Shown: positions 8,508-18,234, counted from the first letter of the stretch. The stretch is 64,000 nt of DNA from Actinoplanes sp. SE50/110 (GCF_900119315.1 NZ_LT827010.1:944501-1008500), one strand, 5' to 3'. Made by a program: numbers and translations. Notes: a model not told the origin generated them from the letters alone.

Positions 8508-9461
8508 CTAGAGTCGCGGGAATACCCGGGGGCCGGACTCGGCGCTCTCCACCACCAGCGACGCCGGGCCGACGATCAGCGGGTCGGGCCGGGCCACCAC
8601 GTCGAGGTCCTTGCCGGCGTAGTCGAAGCGGTGCAGCACGTGCCGCATCGCCTCCAGCCGGGCGCGCTTCTTGTCGTTGCTCTTCACCACGGTCCACGGC
8701 GCGTCGGCGGTGTCGGTGTAGAAGAACATCGCCTCCTTCGCCTCGGTGTAGTCGTCCCACTTGTCGAGCGATTCGAGGTCCATCGGGGAGAGCTTCCACT
8801 GCCGGACCGGGTCGACCTGCCGGATCGCGAAGCGGGTGTGCTGCTCCTTCTGGGTCACCGAGAACCAGAATTTGACCAGGTTGATCCCGGAGTTGACGAG
8901 CATCCGCTCCAGTTCCGGGGTCTGCCGGAGGAATTCCAGGTACTCCTGGCGGGTGCAGAAACCCATCACCCGCTCGACGCCGGCCCGGTTGTACCAGGAC
9001 CGGTCGAACAGCACGATCTCACCGGCCGACGGCAGGTGTTTGATGTACCGCTGGTAATACCACTGGGTGCTCTCCCGCTGGTTCGGTTTCTCCAGCGCGA
9101 CCACCGACGCACCCCGCGGATTGAGGTGCTCCATGAACCGTTTGATGGTGCCGCCCTTGCCGGCCGCGTCCCGCCCCTCGAACAGGATCACCAGCCGTTC
9201 CCCGGTGTCCTTGCACCAATTCTGCAGTTTCAACAGCTCGATCTGCAGCAGCCGTTTGTGGTGGTCGTATTCGGCCCGGGCGAGCCGCTCGTCGTACGGA
9301 TAGTCCTCGCACCAGGTGTCGACCGGGCTGCCGTCCGCGTTCAGCAGCCGCGGGTCGTCATCCTCGTCGTCCACCACCCGGTAACCGTTGAGCTCGGCGA
9401 TCGGACCCTGATAGGGGTGCGTCACCGCCTCGTCGAACTGCGAATCCACCTCAGTGCTCAT
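8508..9461 (-). CDS. ppk2: Polyphosphate kinase 2
   Basis: Transfers phosphate between polyphosphate and nucleotides. 317 residues with one PPK2 domain. Walker A is FEGRDAAGKGG (about residues 95-104), the Walker B region is VLFDRSWYNRAGVERVMGF (Asp about 153), and the lid contains many basic residues. One catalytic domain and a length near 300 fit class I (mainly GDP/ADP phosphorylation), but class cannot be fixed without structure or assay. Its start is 4 bases from the stop of the CYTH-CHAD gene on the same strand, making a two-gene polyphosphate operon. Confidence 0.93.
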   Translation of the reverse strand: MSTEVDSQFDEAVTHPYQGPIAELNGYRVVDDEDDDPRLLNADGSPVDTWCEDYPYDERLARAEYDHHKRLLQIELLKLQNWCKDTGERLVILFEGRDAAGKGGTIKRFMEHLNPRGASVVALEKPNQRESTQWYYQRYIKHLPSAGEIVLFDRSWYNRAGVERVMGFCTRQEYLEFLRQTPELERMLVNSGINLVKFWFSVTQKEQHTRFAIRQVDPVRQWKLSPMDLESLDKWDDYTEAKEAMFFYTDTADAPWTVVKSNDKKRARLEAMRHVLHRFDYAGKDLDVVARPDPLIVGPASLVVESAESGPRVFPRL

Positions 9462-9465
9462 TGCC

Positions 9466-10890
9466 TCACGCCTTCACCAGCCAGCGACGGACCTTCTTGC
9501 GCCGTGACGCCCGCACCAGTGCGGGGACGGCGATGAGCGTCTCCTTACCCACTGCTTCCTGTCGACCGTAGAGAACGCCGAAATGGAAACTGTCCGGCCC
9601 GATTTCACGCAGTGTTTCCCGAGCGATCGAGGAGTCCTGATGCGCGCCGAGCCCGTCCTGCAGGGCGGTGAGCGTCTTGACGAGCCGCTTGGCCGGTCTG
9701 CCGGAATCCGCGGCGATCAGCTCCACCGCGTACCGCGCCTGCTTGTATTTCTTGCGGGCCTCGTGCAACTCCTCGTCGACGCCGTCGGCGAGCGCCGTGT
9801 CCAGTCGATCGTCGGCCCGGCCGAGCACCTTGCGGACCTGTTTCGCCGGGTTGCCGGCGCGCGCCGGCGGGTGGTCGGCCAGCGCGTCGATCCGGTCCAG
9901 CAGGTCCAGGTAGCGATCCGAGTCGAGGGCCGCGGCCAGCTGCTCGCGGCCGGTGGCGACCCGCTCGTCCAGGGCGGTGCGGATCCGCTGCGCGGCCGGG
10001 ATGAACGCGGCGTCGTCGTCGAGACCGGCGAGCAGCCTGCCCTCCAGCACCTGCGGGTCGCGGACCGCGCCGAGCGCCGCGGCGAGCCAGCGAAGCTCGT
10101 CGCTGAGCCCGGCGGTCTCCCGATCCGGGAACCAGCGGCGGAAGCTTTTCAGGGTGCTGCGCAGCCGCCGGGTGGCCACCCGCATCCTGTGCACGGCGTC
10201 CTGGTCACCCCGCCGGGCCGCCGGGTCGTGTTCCAGAATGGCGTCGCGCTGCTCGGCGACGTACCGGGAAATGGGGTTGATCTTGCCGGGACGTGGCTTT
10301 CCGGAAAGCCGCCCGGACAGGGCACGGGTCACCTTGGACGGTCCCGCGGCATGCGTGGCGCCCGCCTTGAGCAGGGCCTTCTCGACCACGTCGAGAATGC
10401 GCTCGTCGCCGTCGACGAGTTCGACCTCGACCTCCTGCCAGGCGCTGTGCTCGTCGCCGGAATCGGCCCGCACCCGATCCTGGGCGATCAGCGCCAGCGT
10501 GCGCCCTTCCGCATCGCGCAACGGCGTCTCCACCCGATGCGTGCGCAGCCGCGCCACCGGTTCCAGCGCACGTCGCCGCACCAGTGTCCGGACCAGGGCG
10601 CGCAACTCGTCCGGCACCTGATCGCCGTCGCCCGGCATCCGGTGCTCTCGACGGCCGTCGCCGTCGCCGGGCGTCTTCAGATGCCAGCCGGCGTCGTGCC
10701 CGCCGGACCGCCGCCGAAGCGTCCGACGATTTTTCATCAACCGGAGGTCCTCGGTGTCGAAATACGTGGCGTCGAGATCATGCGTCTCGGCGCCGCCGAC
10801 CCGGGCGATGCCCGCGGCGCCGGTCAGGTCCGGAAGCTCGAAGGTCTCGGGAACGTCATATTTGCGCTCGGTCTCGGTCGCGGTCTCCAC
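9466..10890 (-). CDS. CYTH and CHAD domain protein (polyphosphate-related)
   Basis: About 474 residues. The N-terminal CYTH triphosphate-tunnel domain (about 1-195) begins with the ExExK signature in TATETERKYDVP; Arg/Lys/Glu strands follow (RRRSGG, WHLKTPG). The C-terminal CHAD helical domain (about 210-474) has paired conserved-His helices (AVHRMRVATRRLRSTLKSF and ELHEARKKYKQARYAVEL). CHAD domains bind polyphosphate and CYTH enzymes hydrolyse triphosphates, consistent with the adjacent ppk2. Start placed at the GTG at 10890 because the CYTH domain starts there and a longer start would overlap the divergent gene at 10988. No clear ribosome binding site, so the start is uncertain. Confidence 0.87.
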   Translation of the reverse strand: METATETERKYDVPETFELPDLTGAAGIARVGGAETHDLDATYFDTEDLRLMKNRRTLRRRSGGHDAGWHLKTPGDGDGRREHRMPGDGDQVPDELRALVRTLVRRRALEPVARLRTHRVETPLRDAEGRTLALIAQDRVRADSGDEHSAWQEVEVELVDGDERILDVVEKALLKAGATHAAGPSKVTRALSGRLSGKPRPGKINPISRYVAEQRDAILEHDPAARRGDQDAVHRMRVATRRLRSTLKSFRRWFPDRETAGLSDELRWLAAALGAVRDPQVLEGRLLAGLDDDAAFIPAAQRIRTALDERVATGREQLAAALDSDRYLDLLDRIDALADHPPARAGNPAKQVRKVLGRADDRLDTALADGVDEELHEARKKYKQARYAVELIAADSGRPAKRLVKTLTALQDGLGAHQDSSIARETLREIGPDSFHFGVLYGRQEAVGKETLIAVPALVRASRRKKVRRWLVKA

Positions 10891-10987
10891 CCGATCAATG
10901 GTGCCCGTCCGCACGGTTTTGACACAGCGATCCCTCAGGTTCCGGTGGCACGGTGGTGGTCGGTACCCGGTCGTGAGGAGTTTGTTC

Positions 10988-11158
10988 ATGGAGAAGTCGG
11001 AACGTCGCCCGGTGTCGCTCGCGGGTCTGCGGCTCATCGGGGCGGGGGCGGTTCTCGGTCTGACGCTGGTCGCGCCGGCGAATCCGGCTCAGGCGGCGCC
11101 TACCCGGCCGGACACGACGCCGGTCGCGGAGCGCGACAACCCCCATCCGGACCGCTAG
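10988..11158 (+). CDS. Tiny secreted protein
   Basis: 56 codons. N-terminal Arg-rich region, hydrophobic core (LRLIGAGAVLGLTLVA) and an ANPAQAA cleavage site near residue 37, leaving a mature peptide of about 20 residues rich in Pro/Thr/Asp. GAGGAG sits about 7 bases before the ATG. Transcribed away from the CYTH-CHAD gene, sharing its upstream region (a TTGACA hexamer lies at about 10919). No family recognised. Confidence 0.6.
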   Translation: MEKSERRPVSLAGLRLIGAGAVLGLTLVAPANPAQAAPTRPDTTPVAERDNPHPDR

Positions 11159-11228
11159 ACCGTCGATCCCCGGCACCGATCCGCGACCTACGGCATTTCC
11201 GGCGCTCCGCGCGATGGGGGTACGCCGT

Positions 11229-11345
11229 GAGCCGCTCGCCGCGCTCAGCCGTTTCCCGGCCGGCGCCGAGCCGCTCGCCGCGCTCAGCCGTTTCCCGGCC
11301 GGCGCCGAGCCGCTCGCCATGCTCAGCCGTTTCCCGGTCTGCACC
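11229..11345. repeat. 39-bp tandem repeat, three copies
   Basis: Copies at 11229-11267 and 11268-11306 are identical; the third (11307-11345) differs at a few positions near its middle and end. The 39-bp period equals 13 codons, so several frames stay open on both strands (for instance the plus frame repeats EPLAALSRFPAGA). None of these frames has a convincing start signal, so I treat it as a non-coding repeat. Confidence 0.85.
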
Positions 11346-11377
11346 GGATCGTGGGCCGCCCGCCGCGCCCGGGCGGT

Positions 11378-11752
11378 TCAGAACCGGGCGCTGCCGTGGC
11401 TGCGGAGATAGAGCGCCCGTGAGTAATTCGCGGACGCCGCCCCGTAATACATCGACGCCAGCGAAACGTAGAAGTTGTTGTTCGTGATCGCGTTCTTCGC
11501 GGTCGTCGTCGCCGACCACCGGATCTCCGCGTCGGTCTGGCTGATCCCCCGCCGCTCGCAGCGCAGCCGGTTCATCTCCTTGCCGGTCTTCCAGGTCTCC
11601 AGCGCGTCCTCGGCCTCGCGCATCATGGCCCGGGCCTGTTCCATCATGACCTCGGCCTGCGCCCAGGCGTCGTGCTCGTCGGGGTTCCGGAAGCGCTCGC
11701 CGGCATCGCGATATCCGGAATAACGTGCCTCGTTCGCCGAACTCGGTGACAT
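11378..11752 (-). CDS. Hypothetical 124-residue protein
   Basis: No family recognised. The protein is largely helical and Ala/Glu/Arg-rich in the middle (EVMMEQARAMMREAEDALETWKTGKEMN, split by charge periodicity suggesting a coiled coil at about residues 30-60). The C-terminal half is Tyr/Asn/Ser-rich (NNNFYVSLASMYYGAASANY). ATG at 11752 chosen because GGGAGG lies 9 bases upstream; upstream codons read poorly. No signal peptide. Genes on either side are housekeeping and give no functional hint. Confidence 0.7.
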   Translation of the reverse strand: MSPSSANEARYSGYRDAGERFRNPDEHDAWAQAEVMMEQARAMMREAEDALETWKTGKEMNRLRCERRGISQTDAEIRWSATTTAKNAITNNNFYVSLASMYYGAASANYSRALYLRSHGSARF

Positions 11753-11906
11753 GATCCACCTCCCGCGTGTCTCACGTTCGAGTGTGGGCAGGATTTCGGG
11801 ACATGTCGATTTTTTACCCCCGACAGCGTGAATCTCGCCGTGACCTCTCACTCGGCCCGCAGCCCACGGGTGGCGGCGAGCCGCACACCCGAAGGCGACC
11901 GAATGA

Positions 11907-12575
11907 CTAGCCTTCGGTCTTGGCGACCCCGATCGGGCAGGACAGGCCGTTGGGGCCGTGGTTGCAATATCCGTTGGGGTTCTTGGTCGGGGCCAGGTAC
12001 TGCTGGTGGTAGTCCTCGGCGTAGTAGTAGTCGCCGAGCGGCTTGATCTCGGTGGTGATCTCGCCGAGGCCGGCCTTGGTGACCACCGGCTGGAAGGCGG
12101 CCAGCGAGGCGCGCGCGGCCTCCGCCTGGGCGTCCGTGGTGGTGTAGATCGTCGACCGGTACTGGGTGCCGACGTCGTTGCCCTGGCGCATGCCCTGGGT
12201 CGGGTCGTGGTTCTCCCAGAAGGTCTTCAGCAACTCCGCGTAACTGATCTTGCTGGGGTCGTAGACCACCTGCACGACCTCGGCGTGGCCGGTGGTGCCG
12301 GAGCACACCTCCTCGTAGGTCGGGTTCGCGGTGAAACCGCCGGCGTACCCGGCCGAGGTGGAGTGGACGCCCGGCAGCCGCCAGAAGATCCGCTCGGCGC
12401 CCCAGAAACAGCCCAGTCCGAAGACGGCGACCTCGTAGCCGGCCGGCCACGGGCCCTCCAGCGGGGTGCCGAGAACCTCGTGCCTGTCGGCGACCGGCAT
12501 CGAGATCAGCCGGCCCGGCAGGGCGGTCTCGGCGGTGGGCAGGTCCAGCTTCTTGTGCCGCAGGAACACGGTCAC
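11907..12575 (-). CDS. msrA: Peptide methionine sulfoxide reductase MsrA
   Basis: Reduces methionine-S-sulfoxide in proteins or free. 222 residues. The catalytic motif GCFWG has Cys at about residue 56; downstream conserved stretches include GYAGG, TGHAEVV and [14 protein letters not shown]. Resolving cysteines near the C-terminus are in [15 protein letters not shown], as in other three-Cys MsrA proteins. Its ATG overlaps the stop of the HIT gene (ATGA), so translation is probably coupled. An 8-bp inverted repeat (11889-11896/11910-11917) overlaps its stop codon. Confidence 0.93.
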   Translation of the reverse strand: MTVFLRHKKLDLPTAETALPGRLISMPVADRHEVLGTPLEGPWPAGYEVAVFGLGCFWGAERIFWRLPGVHSTSAGYAGGFTANPTYEEVCSGTTGHAEVVQVVYDPSKISYAELLKTFWENHDPTQGMRQGNDVGTQYRSTIYTTTDAQAEAARASLAAFQPVVTKAGLGEITTEIKPLGDYYYAEDYHQQYLAPTKNPNGYCNHGPNGLSCPIGVAKTEG

Positions 12576-13018
12576 TCCCTTCGTCCGCTGTCTGTAACAC
12601 CGGCGCGGTGCAATTCCTTACCGATGCTTCCGGCGATCTCCGCGGCCTCGGCGTCCGAGTCGTACCTGCGCCGGGGCCAGAAGAACCCGCGCAGGCCGTC
12701 GCCCCTGGTCCGGGGGACGACGTGGGTGTGCAGGTGCGGCACCGACTGGGAGACGAGATTGTTCATCGCCACGAAGGTGCCGCCGGATCCCAGGGCCGCG
12801 GGCACCGCCGCGGCGATGCTCCGGACGAATCCGAAATAGGGTTCCAGGAGCGCCGGTGGCAGCTCGGTCAACTGGACGATGTGCGGGCGGGGAACCACCA
12901 GGACGTGCCCCTTGAACACCGGCCTGGTGTCGAGAAACGCCACCCCGGCCGCCTCGTCGGCGACCTTGAATGCCGGGACATCGCCCGCCACGATCCCACA
13001 GAACACGCAGTCGGCCAC
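12572..13018 (-). CDS. HIT-family nucleotide hydrolase/transferase
   Basis: 148 residues, typical length. Histidine triad HLHTHVV at residues 95-101, N-terminal CVFCGI, and an [10 protein letters not shown] strand. Members hydrolyse nucleoside phosphoramidates or related compounds; exact substrate unknown. An extra C-terminal segment includes GFFWPRRRY, seen in actinobacterial HIT proteins. First gene of a two-gene unit with msrA, with a 4-base stop/start overlap. Shares a very short divergent region with metB, 24 bases away. Confidence 0.9.
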   Translation of the reverse strand: MADCVFCGIVAGDVPAFKVADEAAGVAFLDTRPVFKGHVLVVPRPHIVQLTELPPALLEPYFGFVRSIAAAVPAALGSGGTFVAMNNLVSQSVPHLHTHVVPRTRGDGLRGFFWPRRRYDSDAEAAEIAGSIGKELHRAGVTDSGRRE

Positions 13019-13042
13019 GGACTGAGACTAGCCTTGCGTTAC

Positions 13043-14194
13043 ATGACTACCGATCACTATGGGTTCGACACCCTCGCCATCCACGCGGGGCAGGACCCGG
13101 ATCCCCGCACCGGCGCGGTGGTTCCGCCGATCTACCAGACCAGCACGTACGCGCAGGACGCGGTCGGCGCGCCGCGCCTCGGCTACGAGTACAGCCGTTC
13201 CGGCAACCCGACCCGGGACGCCCTCCAGGAGTGCCTGGCCGCGATCGAGGGCGGCCGGCGCGGCCTGGCCTTCGCCAGCGGGCTCGCCGCGGAGGACACC
13301 CTGCTGCGCGCGGTCTGCCGGCCCGGTGACCACGTCGTCATCCCGAACGACGCGTACGGCGGCACGTACCGCCTGTTCTCCAAGGTCGCCGAGCGCTGGG
13401 GCCTGGACTGGACTGCCGTCCCGCTGGACGACTTCGACGCGGTGCGGGCCGCCTTCCGTCCCGGGCACACCCGGCTGATCTGGGCCGAGACGCCGACCAA
13501 CCCGCTGCTCAACATCGCCGACGTGACCACCCTGGCGACGCTGGCCCACGAGTACGACGCGATGCTCGCCGTGGACAACACCTTCGCCTCGCCGTACCTG
13601 CAGCAGCCGCTCGCGCTCGGCGCCGACGTGGTGATCCACTCGACCACGAAGTACCTGGGCGGGCACTCCGACGTGGTCGGCGGCGCGCTGGTGGTGGCCG
13701 ACCCGGGGCTCGGCGACGAGCTGGCCTTCCACCAGAACGCGATGGGCGCGGTGAACGGCCCGTTCGACGCCTGGCTGACGCTGCGGGGGATCAAGACCCT
13801 GGGTGTACGCATGGACCGGCACTGTGACAACGCCGAGCGGATCGTCGGGTTCCTCAGCGAGCACGAGAAGGTGGCGAGCGTGCTCTACCCGGGGCTGGAG
13901 AGCCACCCCGGCCACGAGACCGCGGCCAAGCAGATGAGCCGGTTCGGCGGCATGGTGTCGTTCCGCGCGGCCGGCGGCCCGGAGCAGGCGGTGGAGATCT
14001 GCAACCGGACGAAGCTGTTCGTGCTCGCCGAGTCGCTCGGCGGAGTCGAGTCGCTGATCGAGCACCCTGGGCAGATGACACATCTGTCGGCTGCGGGCTC
14101 AGCGCTTGAAGTTCCCGCCGATCTCGTGCGACTGTCTGTCGGCATCGAAACCGTTGACGATCTGCTCGCCGACCTCGAGCAGGCGCTCGGCTAA
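13043..14194 (+). CDS. metB: Cystathionine gamma-synthase/lyase (Cys/Met metabolism PLP enzyme)
   Basis: 383 residues. The PLP lysine is in VIHSTTKYLGGHSD (Lys about 203); other family blocks are YEYSRSGNPTR, SGLAAED and the C-terminal SLGGVESLIEHP. Forms cystathionine from an activated homoserine and cysteine, or cleaves cystathionine; sequence alone does not separate the two. ATG at 13043 is preferred because upstream in-frame codons overlap the divergent HIT gene. With cbs at 3490 it could complete reverse transsulfuration. The symbol reflects the usual actinobacterial name and is provisional. Confidence 0.87.
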   Translation: MTTDHYGFDTLAIHAGQDPDPRTGAVVPPIYQTSTYAQDAVGAPRLGYEYSRSGNPTRDALQECLAAIEGGRRGLAFASGLAAEDTLLRAVCRPGDHVVIPNDAYGGTYRLFSKVAERWGLDWTAVPLDDFDAVRAAFRPGHTRLIWAETPTNPLLNIADVTTLATLAHEYDAMLAVDNTFASPYLQQPLALGADVVIHSTTKYLGGHSDVVGGALVVADPGLGDELAFHQNAMGAVNGPFDAWLTLRGIKTLGVRMDRHCDNAERIVGFLSEHEKVASVLYPGLESHPGHETAAKQMSRFGGMVSFRAAGGPEQAVEICNRTKLFVLAESLGGVESLIEHPGQMTHLSAAGSALEVPADLVRLSVGIETVDDLLADLEQALG

Positions 14195-14220
14195 GGCTTC
14201 AACAGCGGGAGAATCGGCAG

Positions 14221-15582
14221 ATGGACACGACGACCTGGGTGGGCGCCACCGCCAAGCAGATCGCCCGGGCGGTGCGGCGCGGGGACACCAACGCCACCCA
14301 GGTCGTGGCCGACCATCTGGAACAGATCGCCATCTCCGACCCGGCACTCGGCGCGTTCCGGGTGGTCCGCGGCGGTGAGGCGATCACCGAGGCGGAGAAG
14401 GTCGACGACCAGGAGGACCTGGCGAACCTTCCGCTGGCCGGGGTGCCGGTCGCGGTCAAGGAGAACACCGCGGTGGCCGGCCTGCCGACCTGGCACGGCT
14501 CGGCCGCGGCCCGCACCGGCGAGGTGGCCGAGGTGGACCACGAGGTGGTCCGCCGGCTGCGCGGGGCGGGCGCGGTGGTCGTCGGGGTCACCAAGATGCC
14601 GGAGATGGGCCTCTGGGCGGTCACCGACGACGCGGAGGGGCCCACCCGCAACCCGTGGGATCTGGATCGTACGCCGGGCGGGTCGTCCGGGGGCTCGGCC
14701 GCCGCGGTGGCGGCCGGGCTGGTCCCGATCGCCCAGGGCAACGACGGGCTCGGCTCGATCCGGATCCCGGCGGCCTGCTGCGGCCTGGTCGGGCTCAAGC
14801 CGGGCCGCGGCGTGGTGCCGGTCGACTTCGGGGCCAACGACTGGTTCGGCCTGGTGGAGAACGGGGTGCTGACCACCACGGTGGCCGACGCGGCGCTCGG
14901 CTTCAGCGTGCTGGCCGGTCAGGCCCCCGCGAAACTGGTCGAGCCGGCCCGGCTGCGGATCGGGGTGTCGCTGCGCTCCCCGGTGGCCGGGGTCAAACCC
15001 GACGAGCCGAACGTGTCGGCCGTGACCAAGGCGTCCAAGCTGCTGGTCGACGCCGGGCACGACACGGTGCACGCCGATCCGCGATACCCCACCGGGGTGG
15101 CGCTGGGGGTACTGGCCACGTGGTTCGCCGGCGCGTACAAGAACTCCGAAGGTCTTGATCTGAAGTCCCTGCAACCCCGCACGCAGCGGCACATCCGGCT
15201 GGGCCGTGCGGTGACCAGGGCCGGGCTGGTGCGGGCGAGCCAGCGGGCGGCCTGGCGCGAGCGGTCGATCCGGTTCTTCGCCGACCGCAACGTGGATCTG
15301 CTGCTCACCCCGGCGCTGGCCGCCACGCCGCCGCGGGCGCTCTCCTTCTCGTCGCTGTCCTGGGTGCAGAACATGCAGGCCAACGCCCGGTACGCGCCGT
15401 ATCAGGCACCGTGGAACTTCGCCGGGTTGCCGGCCATCGTGGTGCCGGTCGGCTTCCGCCCGGATGACGGGCTGCCGCTGGCCGTCCAGCTGGTCGGCCC
15501 GCCCGACTCGGAGTTGCTGCTGCTCTCGGTGGCCGGCCAGTTCGAGCTGCAGAACCCCTGGCAGCGTCACGCCCTGGTGTGA
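14221..15582 (+). CDS. Amidase signature family enzyme
   Basis: 453 residues. The Ser-cisSer-Lys triad is visible: Lys in VAVKEN (about 80), [10 protein letters not shown] loop (cis-Ser about 156), nucleophile Ser in LGSIRIPA (about 179). The segment normally reading DGGGSIR is NDGLGSIR here, a conservative change. Hydrolyses an amide or ester; not GatA, since no gatB or gatC neighbours are present and length is short. Starts 26 bases after metB on the same strand. Confidence 0.9.
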   Translation: MDTTTWVGATAKQIARAVRRGDTNATQVVADHLEQIAISDPALGAFRVVRGGEAITEAEKVDDQEDLANLPLAGVPVAVKENTAVAGLPTWHGSAAARTGEVAEVDHEVVRRLRGAGAVVVGVTKMPEMGLWAVTDDAEGPTRNPWDLDRTPGGSSGGSAAAVAAGLVPIAQGNDGLGSIRIPAACCGLVGLKPGRGVVPVDFGANDWFGLVENGVLTTTVADAALGFSVLAGQAPAKLVEPARLRIGVSLRSPVAGVKPDEPNVSAVTKASKLLVDAGHDTVHADPRYPTGVALGVLATWFAGAYKNSEGLDLKSLQPRTQRHIRLGRAVTRAGLVRASQRAAWRERSIRFFADRNVDLLLTPALAATPPRALSFSSLSWVQNMQANARYAPYQAPWNFAGLPAIVVPVGFRPDDGLPLAVQLVGPPDSELLLLSVAGQFELQNPWQRHALV

Positions 15583-15620
15583 TGCGGCACTCGCCGGGCT
15601 GAGTGGCACGATTGGTGCCC

Positions 15621-16856
15621 ATGACCGACCTGCTCTCCCTGGCCGACGTCGAAGCGGCCCGGGACCTGCTCGCCGGCGTCGTGAAAACCACGCCGCTGGT
15701 GACCTCCCGGCCGCTCACCGAGATCACCGGGGTGCCGGTCTGGCTCAAGTGTGAGAATCAACAGCGGGCCGGCTCCTACAAGGTCCGTGGCGCGTACACC
15801 CGGATCTCCCGGCTCTCCGAGGCGGACCGGGCCCGCGGCGTGGTCGCGGCCAGCGCCGGCAACCACGCCCAGGGGGTGGCGCTCGCCGCCGGGCTGCTCG
15901 GCATCAAGGCCACCGTCTTCATGCCGGAGGGCGCGCCGCTGCCCAAGGTCAGCGCCACCAAGGGGTACGGCGCCGCCGTGGAGTACGCCGGGACCAGCGT
16001 CGACGACGCGCTCGCCGCGGCCGGCGACTTCGCCCGGCGGACCGGGGCGGTGCTGATCCACCCGTTCGACCACCCCGACGTGATCGCCGGGCAGGGCACG
16101 CTGGCGCTGGAGATCCTGGAACAGTGCCCGGAGGCGAGCACGATCATCACCGCGGTCGGCGGCGGTGGGCTGATCTCCGGTCTCGCGGTCGCCGCCAAGG
16201 CGCTGCGCCCCGACCTGCGGGTGATCGGCGTGCAGGCGAGCGGGGCGGCCGCGTTCCCGCCCTCGCTGGCGGCCGGCGCGCCGCGGAAACTGGAGTCGTG
16301 CGCCACCATCGCCGACGGCATCGCCGTGCTCCGCCCCGGCGACCTGACCTTCGCGCACGTGGCGAAACTGGTCGACGAGGTGGTCACGGTCACCGACGAG
16401 GACCTGTCGGCGGCCCTGCTGGTGCTGCTGGAGCGGCACAAGATGGTGGTGGAGCCGGCCGGTGCGGCCGCCGTCGCCGCCCTGCTCACCGGGGCGTACA
16501 CCCCACCGCGCGGCGGCGGCCCGGTGGTGGCCATCCTGTCCGGCGGCAACATCGACCCGATGCTGCTGCTCAAGGTGATCGAGCACGGGCTCGCCTCGGC
16601 CGGGCGTTACCTGCGGCTCGCGGTCCGCTGCACCGACCGGCCCGGGCAGCTGGCCCGGATGCTGCGGGAGATCGCCGAGCAGCGCGCCAACATCGTCGAC
16701 GTGGTGCACTCCCGGCAGAGCCCGCGGCTGAGCTTCGGCGAGGTGGAGGTGGCACTGTCGGTGGAGACCCGCGGCCCGGCCCACTCGGCGGCGCTGATCA
16801 GCGCCCTGCGCGACGCCGGATATCGGGTGGCGCTGCTGGCCGACGCCACCCCCTGA
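15621..16856 (+). CDS. ilvA: Threonine ammonia-lyase (threonine dehydratase), ACT-domain type
   Basis: Deaminates threonine to 2-oxobutanoate (isoleucine pathway or threonine catabolism). 411 residues. PLP lysine in GSYKVRGAY (Lys about 54), SAGNHAQG binding loop, and glycine-rich VGGGGLISG. A single C-terminal ACT-like domain (about 335-411; CTDRPGQLARML start) suggests allosteric control and matches the short catabolic/IlvA form. ATG at 15621 chosen over an in-frame start 18 bases upstream, since the enzyme family begins near here. Confidence 0.9.
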   Translation: MTDLLSLADVEAARDLLAGVVKTTPLVTSRPLTEITGVPVWLKCENQQRAGSYKVRGAYTRISRLSEADRARGVVAASAGNHAQGVALAAGLLGIKATVFMPEGAPLPKVSATKGYGAAVEYAGTSVDDALAAAGDFARRTGAVLIHPFDHPDVIAGQGTLALEILEQCPEASTIITAVGGGGLISGLAVAAKALRPDLRVIGVQASGAAAFPPSLAAGAPRKLESCATIADGIAVLRPGDLTFAHVAKLVDEVVTVTDEDLSAALLVLLERHKMVVEPAGAAAVAALLTGAYTPPRGGGPVVAILSGGNIDPMLLLKVIEHGLASAGRYLRLAVRCTDRPGQLARMLREIAEQRANIVDVVHSRQSPRLSFGEVEVALSVETRGPAHSAALISALRDAGYRVALLADATP

Positions 16857-16899
16857 CCGGGGTTGCCGCTTCCCGCCACCCCCTGGATGATCTCCGCTC

Positions 16900-18234
16900 G
16901 TGTCAGTGGTGTCGATCGGGGCGGGCTGCCCGAAGTGCGGGACGGAAACGATCAGCCGGCGGTCGGCCGAGCCGTGGTGCCCGGCTTGTGAATGGAACCT
17001 GGACTGCTTCGATCCCGGGCAGCGCTCGCCGGAGATGGGCTGGCGGTGGCTGGACCGGCGGTTGTTCCGGGCCGCGTACCGACTGACCGAGAGCCAGTAC
17101 GCCGAGCTGCGGGAGGCGCCGGCCCTCGCCCGGGCGGCGACGTCGGCCCGGATCGCCACCATCGCTCTCGCGGTGCCCCTGCTCGCCGTCGTCGCGGCCC
17201 TGCTGGTGATCGGTGTCGGGTTGCTCGTCCACGACTTCTTCGAGCCGCTCAACCTGATCGGCGCGCTGCTGATCCTGATCGCCGTGGTGCTGCGGCCCCG
17301 GCTGGGCCGGCTGTCCGGGCTGATCCGAGACGGCTGGCAGCTCGACCGTGACACCGCGCCCACGCTGTTCGCGGTGATCGAGCGGGTGGCCGCGGCGGCC
17401 GGCACGCCGATGCCCCACGTGGTGGTGTTCACTCCCGAGTTCAACGCGTCCACCACCACGGTGGGGCTGCGTCGCCGGCGGGTGCTGCGCCTGGGCGCCC
17501 CGCTGTGGGCCGTGCTCGATCCCCAGGAGCGGGTCGCGCTGCTCGGTCACGAGCTCGGCCACTTCGTGAACGGGGACGTCCGCCGAGGCCTGCTCACCCA
17601 GGCTGTGGAGAGCACGCTGGGTCAGGTGGCCTACCTGCTGCGGCCGGACCTGCAGCGGACCCGGCTGCGCCCGGACGCGCGGCGCGGCATGGTGCGACCG
17701 GCCCGCGGCAGCGCCGGGACCTCCAACCTGATCGGCATGATCGCGGAGTCGGTGGTCGACGTGGTGGCCGGCATCCTCGCCGAGCTGATCGGGCTGCTGC
17801 ACCTGCTGCTGGTCTCGATCAGCCGCCGGGACTCACAGCGGGCTGAGTACCTGGCGGACGAGCTGGCGGCGAAGGTGGCCGGCAGCGCGGCGGTGATCCG
17901 GATGATCGACGTGTTCCTGCTGGCCGACGGCATCGACACCGTCACCCGGCGGGAGGCCCGGGCCGGTAACGGCGCGGCGGCCTGGCGGGCGGCGGCCGAT
18001 CAGGCACGGGTCAACCAGGCCACCGGACTGGCGGCGTACCGGCAGCTGAGCAGGCGGGCCGGGGTGTCGGTGTTCGCCACCCACCCGCCGGACGGGCTGC
18101 GGGCCGGGCTGCTCGCGGCGCGCCCGGCGCAACCGGCCGCGGTCGTGATGACCGAGCCGGAGCAGGCGCGGATGGACGACGAACTCGCGGCGAGTTACGA
18201 ATCGGTGCGCCGCGAGCTCGTCGCCACCTGGTGA
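16900..18234 (+). CDS. M48-family membrane metalloprotease with N-terminal zinc ribbon
   Basis: 444 residues, GTG start. An N-terminal CPKCG...CPAC pair (Cys 10, 13, 27, 30) looks like a small zinc ribbon. Two transmembrane helices follow (about 85-112 and 118-132). The catalytic zinc site is HELGH (217-221), with a probable third ligand Glu in RAEYLADELA (about 300). A further hydrophobic stretch near 270-292 may be membrane-associated. Related to HtpX/Ste24-type proteases of membrane quality control. The zinc ribbon on top of an M48 domain is an actinobacterial variation. Confidence 0.88.
   Translation: MSVVSIGAGCPKCGTETISRRSAEPWCPACEWNLDCFDPGQRSPEMGWRWLDRRLFRAAYRLTESQYAELREAPALARAATSARIATIALAVPLLAVVAALLVIGVGLLVHDFFEPLNLIGALLILIAVVLRPRLGRLSGLIRDGWQLDRDTAPTLFAVIERVAAAAGTPMPHVVVFTPEFNASTTTVGLRRRRVLRLGAPLWAVLDPQERVALLGHELGHFVNGDVRRGLLTQAVESTLGQVAYLLRPDLQRTRLRPDARRGMVRPARGSAGTSNLIGMIAESVVDVVAGILAELIGLLHLLLVSISRRDSQRAEYLADELAAKVAGSAAVIRMIDVFLLADGIDTVTRREARAGNGAAAWRAAADQARVNQATGLAAYRQLSRRAGVSVFATHPPDGLRAGLLAARPAQPAAVVMTEPEQARMDDELAASYESVRRELVATW

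Noticed and set aside
10895..11344. Repeat-containing protein on the minus strand (GKRLSAASGSAPA repeats)
   Set aside because: No start signal and overlaps the secreted-protein gene at 10988 and the CYTH-CHAD promoter; more likely a DNA repeat.
14221..15582. GatA subunit of the tRNA amidotransferase
   Set aside because: The Ser-Ser-Lys motifs fit, but no gatB/gatC neighbours and length and C-terminus differ from GatA.
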